64,000 nt of DNA, taken from contig NZ_JARUBE010000003.1 of assembly GCF_029626035.1 (NCBI RefSeq), positions 3,658,001-3,722,000 of the forward strand, read 5' to 3'. The stretch is from Micromonospora sp. WMMD980. Lineage in GTDB: Bacteria > Actinomycetota > Actinomycetes > Mycobacteriales > Micromonosporaceae. Numbering within the stretch: the stretch's first letter is position 1; every line of letters starts with the position of its first letter. The notes below the pieces were generated by a model that saw only the letters and a list, made by a program, of their open reading frames with translations, ran no database searches and was not told the origin of the DNA. This document shows positions 42,900-52,096 of this stretch, in pieces. A program made the translations under genes and the position numbers.

Positions 42900-43193
42900 T
42901 CAGTCGTCCGCGCCGTGCAGGCGGCGGCGCACCGACAGCAGTTCGGTCTCCGGGCGGGCGGCGACCATCCGCTCGCAGGAGTCGAGCACCTCACGGACGT
43001 GGGCCGGTTCGGCGGCCACCACGGCCACCCCGATCTCGGCCCGGCCGTGCAGGTCGAGCGCGCCGACCTCGGCGGCCGACACCTCGAACTTGCGCAGCGC
43101 GGCGACGATCGGCCGGACGAAGGACCGCTTGGCCTTCAGAGAGCGGGAGTCGCCCGGGAGCAACAGGTCGAACAACGCGGTTCCGGTATACAC
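42900..43193 (-). CDS. DUF503 (YlxP-like) protein
   Basis: 97 residues with the DUF503 pattern: YTGTALFDLLLPGDSRSLKA then KRSFVRPIVAALRKFEVSAA and GRAEIGVAVVAAEPAHVREV. It sits between infB and rbfA, as in Streptomyces and Bacillus. Function unclear, possibly ribosome-associated. GTG 43193 fits the family N-terminus; an upstream TTG at 43202 is less likely. Confidence 0.9.
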   Translation of the reverse strand: MYTGTALFDLLLPGDSRSLKAKRSFVRPIVAALRKFEVSAAEVGALDLHGRAEIGVAVVAAEPAHVREVLDSCERMVAARPETELLSVRRRLHGADD

Positions 43194-43235
43194 GGCGAGC
43201 AACGGTACGCGGCGCGCGGAACCCGTGGCACCCGA

Positions 43236-44279
43236 TTATGGCGCGACCGCGACCAGCACGTCCCGCTCGACGGCCTGGTCGACCCGGTGGGCGAGATCCC
43301 GCCAGCCGGGTCCGTCGACCACCCGCAGGCCGGCGGCGGCCAGCACCGCCTCGGCCGCCGCGCGCGGCGCCCCGTGCGTGTTCCAGGACAGCCCCAGGGC
43401 GCCGCCGGGGCGCAGCAGCTCCCGCCACACCGGTACGGCGGCGGCGAGCAGCTCCAACGGGCTGCGGGACAACCCCGCTCCGGTACGGCTGCCGTGTGCC
43501 ACCCCGTACGGGGCGTCGGTCACGATGACGTCGGCGCAGCGGGGTCGGAGCACCTCACGGGCTCGCGTCGTGTCGGCGTTCAGCACGACGACCCGCTGGG
43601 TGGCGCCGGCCCGGTGTGCCTCCTTGGACGGCGAGAGCACCGCCTCGAAACGTCGGGCGACCAGCTTGCGGTCCCGGCGTACCGAGGTGGTCTCCGCGGT
43701 GTGCTTGAGCCGCTTGCGCCGCAGCCAGGTGCGCAGGAACGCCGCGTACGCCTCCACGTCCTGGCTGTCCCGTTCGACGCCGATGCCGTCGTGGCCGTAC
43801 ATGAGCGCCTGGTTGAGCGTGGTGCCCCGGCCGCAGAGCGGGTCCAGCACCACGAGCCCGCCGTCGAGCATCCGGGGCGCGGCGGCCGAGGCGAGCAGCG
43901 TGACGTTGAGCAGCAGCCGGGTGAACTGCTCGTTGGTCTTCCCGGCGTACTTGGGGATGGTGATCAGGTCCGAGTCGTAGTGGGCCAGCGGGTGCAGCGG
44001 CACCGGCCGGAGCAGATCGTCGCCGACCCGCTCGAAGAGCGCGTACGCCGCCGACAGGTTCGCCAGGTGGGCCAGGTCCCGGGTGCCGAGGCCGGGCTGG
44101 GGCGCGGTGAACGTCAGGTAGTCCACCCCGCCGATCCGGGTGACCTCGGCGTCGGCCGGCGTCACGCCGAGCACGCCCGAGCCGGCGAACACGGTCAGTT
44201 CGGCGCGGGCCAGCCGGACGGCCGCGTCGGCGTAGACACGGTTGGCGGAGGGGGCGAGGAGCAGTGCGTACCCGATCAC
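43236..44279 (-). CDS. TRM11-like SAM-dependent methyltransferase
   Basis: 347 residues. A THUMP-like N-terminal half (IGYALLLAPSANRVYADAAV to GGVDYLTFTAPQPGLG) is followed by a Rossmann methyltransferase. Its SAM motif is VVLDPLCGRGTTLNQALMYG, and the catalytic N6/N2-methylase motif is (D/N)PPY-like, seen as VIVTDAPYGVAHGSR. Such proteins methylate guanosine in tRNA in archaea and eukaryotes; bacterial relatives are poorly studied. The DAPY in place of DPPY is a variation. GTG 44279. It lies between infB and DUF503 on the same strand. Confidence 0.85.
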   Translation of the reverse strand: MIGYALLLAPSANRVYADAAVRLARAELTVFAGSGVLGVTPADAEVTRIGGVDYLTFTAPQPGLGTRDLAHLANLSAAYALFERVGDDLLRPVPLHPLAHYDSDLITIPKYAGKTNEQFTRLLLNVTLLASAAAPRMLDGGLVVLDPLCGRGTTLNQALMYGHDGIGVERDSQDVEAYAAFLRTWLRRKRLKHTAETTSVRRDRKLVARRFEAVLSPSKEAHRAGATQRVVVLNADTTRAREVLRPRCADVIVTDAPYGVAHGSRTGAGLSRSPLELLAAAVPVWRELLRPGGALGLSWNTHGAPRAAAEAVLAAAGLRVVDGPGWRDLAHRVDQAVERDVLVAVAP

Positions 44280-44310
44280 GCCGGAGATTGTCGCAGCCTG
44301 CGGAAACGGC

Positions 44311-44340
44311 GACGGCCGGGACCCGCGGGCCCCGGCCGTC
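44311..44340 (-). terminator. Terminator hairpin downstream of infB
   Basis: GACGGCCGGG (44311-44320) pairs perfectly with CCCGGCCGTC (44331-44340) around ACCCGCGGGC. It lies 23-52 bp past the infB stop, before the methyltransferase gene, so infB transcripts probably end or attenuate here. Confidence 0.7.
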
Positions 44341-44362
44341 GACCGTCGTGCACACCGCTCGC

Positions 44363-47359
44363 TCAGGCGCGCGGCTTCTCCCGCATCTCGAAGGTCTCGA
44401 TGATGTCGCCGACCTGGACGTTGTTGTAACCGCCCAGCGTCAGACCACACTCGAAGCCCTCGCGAACCTCGGTCGCGTCGTCCTTGAACCGCTTCAGGGA
44501 GCTGATCGTGAGGTTGTCCGCCACGACCGCGCCGTCCCGCAGCAGCCGCGCCTTGGCGTTGCGGCGGATGAGGCCGGACCGGACGATACAGCCGGAGATG
44601 TTGCCGATCTTGGACGAGCGGAAGACGTCGCGGATCTCCGCGGTGCCCAGCTCGACCTCCTCGTACTCCGGCTTGAGCAGACCCTTGAGCGCGGCGTCGA
44701 TCTCCTCGATGGCCTGGTAGATGACCGTGTAGTACCGGATCTCCACGCCCTCGCGGTCGGCGATCTCGCGGACCTTGTTGGCGGCCCGCACGTTGAAGCC
44801 GATGATCGTGACCGCCTCGTTCGAGGCGCTCGCGAGCATGACGTCGCTCTCGGTGATCGCACCCACGCCCCGGTGGATGATCCGGAGCTGGACCTCCTCG
44901 GGGATGTCGAGGTTGAACAGCGCGTCCTCGAGCGCCTCCACGGAACCGGAGCCGTCGCCCTTGAGCACCAGGTTGAGCGAGGTCTTCTCGCCCTCCTTGA
45001 GCTGCTCCATGAGCGTCTCGAGGGTGGCCCGGCCACGGGAGTTGGCGAACGACGCCGCCCGCCGCCGTGCCTGCCGCTGCTCGGCGATCTGCCGCACGGT
45101 GCGGTCGTCCTCGGCGGCCAGGAACGTGTCACCCGCACCCGGCACCGTGGTGAGACCCAGCACCATGACCGGACGCGCCGGCCCGGCCTCGTCGACCGGC
45201 TTGCCGTTCTCGTCCAGCATGGCCCGGACCCGGCCGTGCGCCCCACCGGCGACGATGGAGTCACCCGCCCGGAGCGTGCCCTTCTGCACCAGCACGGTCG
45301 CCACCGCACCACGGCCCTTGTCCAGGTGCGCCTCGATGGCCACACCCTGCGCCGGCCCGTCGACCGGAGCGGTCAGCTCCAGCGACGCGTCGGCGGTCAG
45401 CAGGACCGCCTCCAGCAGCTCGTCGATGCCGATGCCCGGCTTCGCGGCCACGTTGACGAACATGGTGTCGCCGCCGTACTCCTCGGCGACCAGGCCGTAC
45501 TCGGTCAGCTGCTGACGGACCTTGTCGGGGTTCGCGTCCGGCTTGTCGACCTTGTTGACCGCGACCACGATCGGCACGTCCGCCGCCTTGGCGTGGTTGA
45601 GCGCCTCGATGGTCTGCGGCATCACGCCGTCGTCGGCCGCCACCACCAGGATCACGATGTCCGTCACCTGGGCACCACGGGCACGCATGGCGGTGAACGC
45701 CTCGTGACCCGGGGTGTCGATGAAGGTCACCGCGCGGTCCTCGCCCTCGTGCGGGACGTGGACCTGGTAGGCGCCGATGTGCTGGGTGATGCCACCCGCC
45801 TCGCCGGCCACGACGTTCGCCTTGCGGATCGCGTCGAGCAGCTTGGTCTTACCGTGGTCGACGTGACCCATGACGGTCACCACCGGCGCACGGCTGACCA
45901 GGCGGTCCGCCGCGACCTCGGCGTCGAGGTCGATGTTGAACTGCGCGAGCAGCTCGCGGTCCTCGTCCTCCGGGCTGACGATCTGCACGTCGAAGCCGAG
46001 GTGCTCACCGAGCAGCAGCAGGGTCTCGTCGGAGCAGGACTGGGTCGCCGTCACCATCTCGCCCAGGTTGAACATCTCCTGGACCAGCGAACCCGGGTTG
46101 GCGTTGATCTTGTCGGCGAAGTCCGACAGCGAGGCGCCACGGGACAGCCGGACGACCTGACCCTGACCGCGGGGAGCACCCGAGGACATGGTCGGGGCCG
46201 ACAGGTTGTCGAACTCCTGTCTGCGCTGCTTCTTGGACTTGCGACCGCGGGTCGGCCGACCACCCGGACGCCCGAAGGCACCCGCGGCGCCGCCGCCACG
46301 GCCACGACCGCCGCCGCCGGGACGTCCACCGCCGCCACCCGGACGGAAACCACCGCCGGGAGCGCCACCGCCACCGCCGGCGCCGCCACCGGGACCACCC
46401 CGGTAACCGCCGCCACCGCCACCGGGACCGCCGCGGTAACCGCCGCCACCGCCACCACCGGGACCGCCGCGGTAACCGCCGCCGCCACCACCGGGACGAC
46501 CCGCGCCGCCACCGGGACCGCCACGACCGCCACCGGGACCGCCGGGGCGACCCGTGGTCGGACGCTGACTCGGCATCGACGCCGGGCTCGGCCGCGGCGG
46601 CATGGACGCCGGGCTGGGCCGCGGCGGCATGCCGGCCGGGCTGGGACGGGAACCGCCCCCACCGGCGGCCGGGGGCCGCTGCTGCTGGCCGCCCTGGATG
46701 CCGAACGGGTTGTTGCCGGCACCGCGCGCCGGCGGACGACCGCCGGGACGGGCGCCAGGGCCCTGACCCGGGCCACCCGGACGGGCGGCCGGGGAGCCCG
46801 GACGCGCCGGCATGGTGTTCGGGCCGGGACGCGGGCCGGGGCGGGGACCGCCCTCGGCCGGAGGCTCCCGGCGCGGGGTCTCGCGCTGCTGTTGGCGGGC
46901 GGCCTGGGCGGCCTTGACCGCGGCCTCCTGCTCAGCCTTGAGCGCGGCGGCACGCGCTTCCGCGGCCGCCACTTCGATGTCGTGCGCGCTCGCCGGCTTG
47001 GCGACCGGGGTCGCCGCCTGCGGCGGGCCGGGGACCGGGCCCTTGGGCTTCGGTCCAGGGGTCGGCGCGGCCGGACGCCGGGGCGGCATCGGTCGGGCCG
47101 AGACCCGGGGGGCGCCCGGGGTCGGGGTGGGCGTCGGGGTCGGTGCCGGGCCGCTGGGCGCGGCTGCCGGCGGGGCGGCGGGCGCCGGCGAACCGGCGGA
47201 CGCCACGAACGCGTTCCGCAAGCGTCGGGCGACGGGCGCCTCGACGGTGCTGGAGGCGGACTTCACGAACTCGCCCATCTCCTTGAGCTTGGCGAGAACG
47301 GTCTTGCTTTCGACCCCGAGCTCCTTGGCAAGCTCGTGTACGCGGGCCTTTCCTGCCAC
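44363..47359 (-). CDS. infB: Translation initiation factor IF-2
   Basis: About 998 residues. An N-terminal IF2_N module ([20 protein letters not shown]) is followed by about 350 residues of Pro/Gly/Ala/Arg low complexity, including tandem [12 protein letters not shown] repeats, then the GTPase with [19 protein letters not shown] (G1), [20 protein letters not shown] (G3) and NKVDKPDA (G4). The C-terminal domains ending [20 protein letters not shown] bind initiator tRNA. GTG 47359 with GAGGAG upstream is preferred to GTG 47371. It is part of the rimP-nusA-rnpM-infB operon. Confidence 0.97.
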   Translation of the reverse strand: MAGKARVHELAKELGVESKTVLAKLKEMGEFVKSASSTVEAPVARRLRNAFVASAGSPAPAAPPAAAPSGPAPTPTPTPTPGAPRVSARPMPPRRPAAPTPGPKPKGPVPGPPQAATPVAKPASAHDIEVAAAEARAAALKAEQEAAVKAAQAARQQQRETPRREPPAEGGPRPGPRPGPNTMPARPGSPAARPGGPGQGPGARPGGRPPARGAGNNPFGIQGGQQQRPPAAGGGGSRPSPAGMPPRPSPASMPPRPSPASMPSQRPTTGRPGGPGGGRGGPGGGAGRPGGGGGGYRGGPGGGGGGGYRGGPGGGGGGYRGGPGGGAGGGGGAPGGGFRPGGGGGRPGGGGRGRGGGAAGAFGRPGGRPTRGRKSKKQRRQEFDNLSAPTMSSGAPRGQGQVVRLSRGASLSDFADKINANPGSLVQEMFNLGEMVTATQSCSDETLLLLGEHLGFDVQIVSPEDEDRELLAQFNIDLDAEVAADRLVSRAPVVTVMGHVDHGKTKLLDAIRKANVVAGEAGGITQHIGAYQVHVPHEGEDRAVTFIDTPGHEAFTAMRARGAQVTDIVILVVAADDGVMPQTIEALNHAKAADVPIVVAVNKVDKPDANPDKVRQQLTEYGLVAEEYGGDTMFVNVAAKPGIGIDELLEAVLLTADASLELTAPVDGPAQGVAIEAHLDKGRGAVATVLVQKGTLRAGDSIVAGGAHGRVRAMLDENGKPVDEAGPARPVMVLGLTTVPGAGDTFLAAEDDRTVRQIAEQRQARRRAASFANSRGRATLETLMEQLKEGEKTSLNLVLKGDGSGSVEALEDALFNLDIPEEVQLRIIHRGVGAITESDVMLASASNEAVTIIGFNVRAANKVREIADREGVEIRYYTVIYQAIEEIDAALKGLLKPEYEEVELGTAEIRDVFRSSKIGNISGCIVRSGLIRRNAKARLLRDGAVVADNLTISSLKRFKDDATEVREGFECGLTLGGYNNVQVGDIIETFEMREKPRA

Positions 47360-47452
47360 TGCACTCCTCACTCCGAGGTCGTGCGGGCAGCACCCGCAGC
47401 AACCTCACTCGTGCACTTGAAGCCTGGTCATTTCTGCGACTTCATCGTGTGC

Positions 47453-47788
47453 TCATGTCGGTCGTCCTACCTTGCTAGCGACCCTCGACCGGTCGGGTTG
47501 ACCGGTCGTCGGGGGTTGCGCGTCGACGTGCTCGGCAAGCGTGCCGTGGTCGGGGACCCCGGCGACGCGCAGTGCCCGCCCGAAGGCGCGGCGCCGCACC
47601 GCCTGCGCGAAGCAGGCCGGATTGGGGTGCATGTTCGCTCCCCGACCCGGCAGTCTGCGGGCCGGATCGGGCCGGAGACTGGTCTGACCAGCCCCGTCAC
47701 CGATCGCGACGACCCGCAACAACTCGCTGGCCGGCGCTCGTTTCCGGCAGCCCACACAGGTGCGCTCCGGCAGCGCGCGTCGTGCCAC
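47453..47788 (-). CDS. rnpM: YlxR / RnpM family RNA-binding protein
   Basis: 111 residues with the YlxR signature RTCVGCRKRAPASELLRVVA, RRLPGRGANMHPNPACFAQA and VRRRAFGRALRV. Recently named RnpM for its effect on RNase P in Bacillus. GTG 47788 (MARRALPERTCVGC). It sits 15 bp after nusA and before infB, the universal arrangement. The C-terminal 25 residues are variable. Confidence 0.92.
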   Translation of the reverse strand: MARRALPERTCVGCRKRAPASELLRVVAIGDGAGQTSLRPDPARRLPGRGANMHPNPACFAQAVRRRAFGRALRVAGVPDHGTLAEHVDAQPPTTGQPDRSRVASKVGRPT

Positions 47789-47803
47789 TGAAGAAGTCTA
47801 CCC

Positions 47804-48847
47804 CTAGCTGCTCGAGATCGCGCCGCCCGGCTCCGGCACCTGATCAGCTCCGCCCCGCCCACCGGCCGTGGACTGCTCCGCGTCGGAGCGGATGTCGATC
47901 CGCCAACCGGTCAGCCGGGCCGCGAGGCGGGCGTTCTGCCCCTCCCGGCCGATCGCGAGCGAGAGCTGGAAATCCGGGACGGTGACCCGGGCGGCACGGC
48001 TGGCCAGGTCGACCACCTCGACCCGCAGCGCCTTGGCCGGCGACAGCGCGTTGCCGACGAAGGTGGCCGGGTCGTCGGACCAGTCGATGATGTCGATCTT
48101 CTCGCCGTGCAGCTCGCTCATCACCGCGCGCACCCGCTGGCCCATCGGTCCGATGCAGGCGCCCTTGGCGTTGACGCCCGAGGCGGTGGATCGTACGGCG
48201 ATCTTGGTGCGGTGACCCGCCTCACGCGCGATGGCGCCGATCTCGACCGTGCCGTCGGCGATCTCCGGCACCTCCAGCGCGAAGAGCTTCTTCACCAGCG
48301 CGGGGTGCGACCGGGACAGCGTGATCTGCGGGCCGCGCATGCCCTTGGCCACGTGCACGACCACGCAGCGGATCCGCTCGCCGTGCTCGTAGCGCTCGCC
48401 GGGGACCTGCTCGGACTGCGGCAGGACGCCTTCCAGCTTGCCCAGGTCGACGCTGACGATGCCCTTCTCGCGCCGCGTCTCGTGGGCCTGCACCACGCCG
48501 GTGACCAGATCGCCGTCCCGGCCGACGTACTCGCCGAAGTGCACCTCGTCGGTGGCCTCCCGCAGTCGCTGGAGGATCACCTGCTTGGCGGTCATCGCGG
48601 CGATCCGGCCGAAGTCGTGCGGGGTGTCGTCCCACTCCCGGGTCACCGTGCCGTCGTCGGCCAACTCCTGGGCGTAGACCGAGGCGGCGCCGCTCTTGCG
48701 GTCGATCTCCACCCGGGCGTGCGGCTCGGCGCCGTCGGTGTGCCGGTAGGCGGTCAGCAGCGCGGTCTCGATCGCCGCGAGGATCGTGTCGAACGGGATC
48801 TCCCGCTCGCGCTCCAGGGCGCGCAGCGCCGCGAGGTCGATGTTCAC
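47804..48847 (-). CDS. nusA: Transcription termination/antitermination factor NusA
   Basis: 347 residues, the short actinobacterial form without C-terminal acidic repeats. N-terminal RNA-polymerase-binding domain ([20 protein letters not shown] then [16 protein letters not shown]), an S1 domain ([20 protein letters not shown]) and two KH domains ([40 protein letters not shown]). GTG 48847 overlaps the rimP stop by 4 nt. A short Gly/Pro tail ends the protein. Confidence 0.96.
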   Translation of the reverse strand: MNIDLAALRALEREREIPFDTILAAIETALLTAYRHTDGAEPHARVEIDRKSGAASVYAQELADDGTVTREWDDTPHDFGRIAAMTAKQVILQRLREATDEVHFGEYVGRDGDLVTGVVQAHETRREKGIVSVDLGKLEGVLPQSEQVPGERYEHGERIRCVVVHVAKGMRGPQITLSRSHPALVKKLFALEVPEIADGTVEIGAIAREAGHRTKIAVRSTASGVNAKGACIGPMGQRVRAVMSELHGEKIDIIDWSDDPATFVGNALSPAKALRVEVVDLASRAARVTVPDFQLSLAIGREGQNARLAARLTGWRIDIRSDAEQSTAGGRGGADQVPEPGGAISSS

Positions 48848-49485
48848 CTCTCCTCGTCCTCCAGATCTTCGTCGTCGTCGATGTCGGTGTCGTCACCGAG
48901 ATCCTCGTCGGCCAGTTCGTCCAGGCGGTTGAACTCCACCTGGACCCGGCCGGGCCCGAGTTCGGGGTAGGGGTGCGCGGCCGGGCCGGCGTCGGTCTCC
49001 AGCGTCACGCGTTCGTCGTCGGCGGCCGTGATCCGGCCGGTGAGCTGCCGGTCCCCGGCGTCGCCACGCACGGTGACCTTGACCAGCCGGCCGACGTTGC
49101 GCCGCCAGTGCCGGGGCAGGGTGAGCGGCCGGTCCACGCCGGGCGAGCTGACCTCGAGCTGGTATTCCCCGGCGACGATGTCACCGCCGGCCTCCTCCGC
49201 GGCGTCCAGCGCCGCGGAGACCGCCCGGGAGACGTCCGCGACCGCGTCCAGGCTGATCCCGCCGTCGGCGCCGACGATCACCCGGACCACGTGCCGGCGG
49301 CCGGCGCGGGAGACGGAGAGGTCCTCCAGGTCGTAGCCGGCGGCGCTGACCACCGGCTCGATCACCTCGCGCAGTCGGGTCCGGCGGGCGGCGAGATCGC
49401 CGCGGGGTGCGCCGCGGGGGCCGTCGGACCGGCGGGGCCGCCCGGCGGGCCCCGACGGCCGGGTGGCACGGCCACGCTGCGTCAT
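48844..49485 (-). CDS. rimP: Ribosome maturation factor RimP
   Basis: 213 residues. The RimP core is [60 protein letters not shown] and [17 protein letters not shown] basic N-terminal extension of about 33 residues ([20 protein letters not shown]) and a strongly acidic tail ([20 protein letters not shown]) are additions to the core. First gene of the rimP-nusA-rnpM-infB operon. ATG 49485 with GAGAGGTG upstream; nusA overlaps its stop. Confidence 0.93.
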   Translation of the reverse strand: MTQRGRATRPSGPAGRPRRSDGPRGAPRGDLAARRTRLREVIEPVVSAAGYDLEDLSVSRAGRRHVVRVIVGADGGISLDAVADVSRAVSAALDAAEEAGGDIVAGEYQLEVSSPGVDRPLTLPRHWRRNVGRLVKVTVRGDAGDRQLTGRITAADDERVTLETDAGPAAHPYPELGPGRVQVEFNRLDELADEDLGDDTDIDDDEDLEDEER

Positions 49486-49675
49486 TCCGCGCACCTCTCT
49501 GCTGTTGCCACGGTCCAGGGGGGCCGTGTTGTCCCGGGCCGGCGCCGGCGGGTCGACCCGCCAAGCCGGCACGCCACCGGGGCGTCCGCGCCCGGTGGCT
49601 GCGCAGAGCGTAACGCCTGGGCCGGGCGACGGACCCGGCGGCGCACCGACGACCCTGCCCCACGGGGCGGCGACG

Positions 49676-50203
49676 ATGGTGTTGACTTGTCCGGTGGGGA
49701 CCGGCAGAACACCATCCGACCAGGGCGGAGCGGGGCATTCCCGGCGTCGTCTGCTGCGCGCCGGGGCGCTCGTCGCGCTCGGCGGCACGCTCGCGCCGCT
49801 GACTGGTTGTGATCTTCTCGACCGTGACGACGAGCCACCGCCGCCGGACGCGCTGGAGCCGCTGGTGGCCGAGGCGCTCGCGCTGGAGGCGCAGCACCGG
49901 GCCGCCGCCGGCGCCGTTCCGGCGCTGGCCGGGCGGCTCACCCCGATCGCCGACGCGCACCGGGCGCACGCCGACGAGGTGCGCCGCGTGATCGGCCGCG
50001 CGGCGCCGTCCGGCCCGGCCACGGCCGCGCCGTCCGGCCCGCCGGCCACCGAGCCCGACGCCGTGCTCGCCCAGTTGCGCAAGGCCGAGCAGCAGGGCCG
50101 GACGAACGCCGCCAAAGCCTGCGCGGAAGCGCCGGCCGAGCGGGCGGCGCTGCTCGGCTCGATCGCCGCGGCCCGGGCCACCCACGTGGAGGCGCTGGCA
50201 TGA
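49676..50203 (+). CDS. Exported lipoprotein, partner of the DUF4439 gene
   Basis: 175 residues. The N-terminus has twin arginines and a lipobox: SRRRLLRAGALVALGGTLAP then LTGCDLLDRDDEPPPPD, so a Tat-type lipoprotein signal is likely. The mature part is helical (LEPLVAEALALEAQHRAAAG, LTPIADAHRAHADEVRRVIG), resembling a ferritin-like bundle. Start ATG 49676 or a nearby alternative. Its stop overlaps the start of the next gene by 4 nt. Divergent from rimP. Function unknown. Confidence 0.75.
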   Translation: MVLTCPVGTGRTPSDQGGAGHSRRRLLRAGALVALGGTLAPLTGCDLLDRDDEPPPPDALEPLVAEALALEAQHRAAAGAVPALAGRLTPIADAHRAHADEVRRVIGRAAPSGPATAAPSGPPATEPDAVLAQLRKAEQQGRTNAAKACAEAPAERAALLGSIAAARATHVEALA

Positions 50204-50697
50204 GCGAACGCACCGGGCGAAGCGAGGGCCGTGCGGCCATGCCCGGCCGGCACAGCGTGAGCCCGACGGTCGACCCCACCCGGGCCCTCGCCGACGCGCT
50301 CGCCGCCGAGTACGCGGCGGTCTGGGCGTACGGGGTGATCGGCGTCCACCTGGCCGACGCGGCCCGCTCGGCGGCCCGGTCCGCGGAGTCGGCCCACCGG
50401 TCCCGCCGCGACGCCCTGGTCCTCCAGCTCGCCGAGGGCGCCGGGCAGGTCCCGGCGGACCGGGCCGGTTACGCGCTGCCCTATCCGGTGACCGACCGGG
50501 CGACCGCGTTGCGGCTGGCCGTCGAGATCGAGGAGCGCACCGCCGGCCACTGGCGGGCCGCGCTGCCGCACACCACCGGGGCGGGCCGGAACACCGCACT
50601 CGCCGCGCTCACCGACTGCGCGCTGCGGGCCACCCGCTGGCGGCGCGTGGCCCGGGTGACCCCGGTCACGGTTCCGTTCCCCGGTCGACCGGGCTGA
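50200..50697 (+). CDS. Ferritin-like DUF4439 protein
   Basis: 165 residues. The ferritin-like DUF4439 pattern is seen in ALADALAAEYAAVWAYGVIG, VHLADAARSAARSAESAHRS and GYALPYPVTDRATALRLAVE IEERTAGHWRAAL, with Glu/His spacing fit for a four-helix bundle. Cytoplasmic by sequence, while the upstream partner is an exported lipoprotein of similar helical character. Metal binding is possible but unproven. ATG 50200 overlaps the preceding stop (ATGA). Confidence 0.85.
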   Translation: MSERTGRSEGRAAMPGRHSVSPTVDPTRALADALAAEYAAVWAYGVIGVHLADAARSAARSAESAHRSRRDALVLQLAEGAGQVPADRAGYALPYPVTDRATALRLAVEIEERTAGHWRAALPHTTGAGRNTALAALTDCALRATRWRRVARVTPVTVPFPGRPG

Positions 50698-50730
50698 GCG
50701 CGGTGCCGGTCACCCACGGGAACCCCGCGG

Positions 50731-50759
50731 TTGCGGACCGCATACCAGGTATGCATACT
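50731..50759 (+). promoter_or_regulatory. Promoter and PadR-type operator for a probably leaderless transcript
   Basis: GCATACCAGGTATGC (50740-50754) is a perfect 15-bp palindrome, followed by an overlapping GTATGCATAC (50749-50758). A TTGCGG (50731-50736) and CATACT (50754-50759) at 17-bp spacing form a plausible promoter, so the operator covers the -10 region. Transcription would start very close to the PadR ATG at 50767, and no ribosome binding site is visible, so a leaderless mRNA is likely. Autoregulation by PadR is inferred. Confidence 0.65.
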
Positions 50760-50766
50760 CCAGGCC

Positions 50767-51351
50767 ATGTCCATCCGCCACGGCCTGCTCGCCCTGCTCG
50801 AACGCGGCCAGATGTACGGCTACCAGCTGCGCGCCGCGTTCGAGGAGTCGACCGGGTCGACCTGGCCGCTCAACATCGGGCAGGTGTACACCACGCTGGC
50901 CCGGCTGGAACGGGACGGCCTGGTCCGCCCGCTGCCGGAGAACGAGAGCGGGCAGCGGCCGTACGAGATCACCGACGCCGGGCGGGCGGACCTGGCGCTC
51001 TGGTTCGCCACCCCGATCAGCCGCGCCGACCGGCCCCGCGACGAGCTGTCGATCAAGCTGGCGCTGGCGTTGACCACGCCCGGCGTGGACGTCCGGTCGG
51101 TGGTGCAGACCCAGCGCGGCGCCACCATGCGCGCGTTGCAGGAGTTCACCCGCCTGAAGTACGCCAGCGACAAGCCGGAGGATCTGCCCTGGCGGCTGGT
51201 GCTGGACGCGATGATCTTCCAGGCCGAGGCCGAGGTGCGCTGGCTCGACCACTGCGAGACCAGCCTGGTCCGCCACCGGGCGACCCCGGGCCGGCCCCCC
51301 ACCGCCCATCCGGAGGCGGTGGAACGGGCCGGTGACGAGGCCCGTCGGTGA
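50767..51351 (+). CDS. PadR-family transcriptional regulator
   Basis: 194 residues. The PadR winged helix is complete: MSIRHGLLALLERGQMYGYQ, LRAAFEESTGSTWPLNIGQV and YTTLARLERDGLVRPLPENE, with the C-terminal VirR-like dimerisation helix (FQAEAEVRWLDHCETSLVRH). It precedes an ABC exporter operon by 22 bp and most likely represses it and itself. PadR proteins next to ABC exporters usually sense the drug or peptide exported. Confidence 0.93.
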   Translation: MSIRHGLLALLERGQMYGYQLRAAFEESTGSTWPLNIGQVYTTLARLERDGLVRPLPENESGQRPYEITDAGRADLALWFATPISRADRPRDELSIKLALALTTPGVDVRSVVQTQRGATMRALQEFTRLKYASDKPEDLPWRLVLDAMIFQAEAEVRWLDHCETSLVRHRATPGRPPTAHPEAVERAGDEARR

Positions 51352-51373
51352 CACGACACGGAGGTCGGCGGAG

Positions 51374-52096
51374 ATGAGCGGAGTGCTGGAACTTCGCGAG
51401 GTGCACCGGACCCACGGCGCCGGCGAGGCCGCCGTGCACGCGCTGCGCGGCGTGAGCCTCAGCGTCGCCGCCGGCGAACTGGTGGCGGTGATGGGCCCCT
51501 CCGGCTCCGGCAAGTCGACGTTGCTGGCCCTGGCGGGCGGACTGGACCGGCCGACCGGCGGCGAGGTGCTGGTCGAGGGCGAGGCGCTCTCCGGGCTGCC
51601 GGCCCGCGAGCTGGCCCGGCTGCGCCGCCGCCGGGTCGGGTACGTGTTCCAGGATCTGAACCTGCTCGGCAGCCTGACCGCGGTGGAGAACGTGGCGCTG
51701 CCGCTGGAGTTGGACGGCACCGGGGTGCGGGCGGCCCGCCGGCTCGCCCTGGCCGCGCTGCGCGAGGTGGAGGTCGCCGGCCTGGCCGACCGCTTCCCCG
51801 ACCAGATGTCCGGCGGCCAGCAGCAGCGGGTGGCGATCGCCCGGGCGCTGGTCGGCGAACGCCGGCTGGTCCTCGCCGACGAGCCGACCGGCGCGCTCGA
51901 CTCCCAGGCCGGCGAGGCGGTGCTGCACCTGCTGCGTCGCCGGGTCGACGACGGCGCCGCCGGGGTGCTGGTCACCCACGAGGCCCGGCACGCCGGCTGG
52001 GCGGACCGGGTGGTCTTCCTGCGCGACGGCGTGCTCGTCGACTCGACCGCCCCGCTCATCGGCGTCGAGCACCTGCTCAGCGGCAGCGGCCGGTGA
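51374..52096 (+). CDS. ABC transporter ATP-binding protein (MacB/LolD type)
   Basis: 240 residues. Walker A VMGPSGSGKSTLLALAGGLD, Q-loop YVFQDLNLLGSLTAVENVAL, signature QMSGGQQQRVAIARALVGER, Walker B LVLADEPTGALDSQAGEAVL and H-loop VTHEARHAG. The ADEPTGALDS form is typical of the MacB/LolD/FtsE branch that works with FtsX-like permeases, matching the next gene. ATG 51374 with GGAGG-like sequence upstream. Its stop overlaps the permease start (GTGA). Confidence 0.95.
   Translation: MSGVLELREVHRTHGAGEAAVHALRGVSLSVAAGELVAVMGPSGSGKSTLLALAGGLDRPTGGEVLVEGEALSGLPARELARLRRRRVGYVFQDLNLLGSLTAVENVALPLELDGTGVRAARRLALAALREVEVAGLADRFPDQMSGGQQQRVAIARALVGERRLVLADEPTGALDSQAGEAVLHLLRRRVDDGAAGVLVTHEARHAGWADRVVFLRDGVLVDSTAPLIGVEHLLSGSGR

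Noticed and set aside
44264..47791. Plus-strand open frame of about 1175 codons opposite infB
   Set aside because: Antisense shadow of IF-2; Thr/Ala/Arg/His repeats mirror the Gly/Pro repeats of the real gene.
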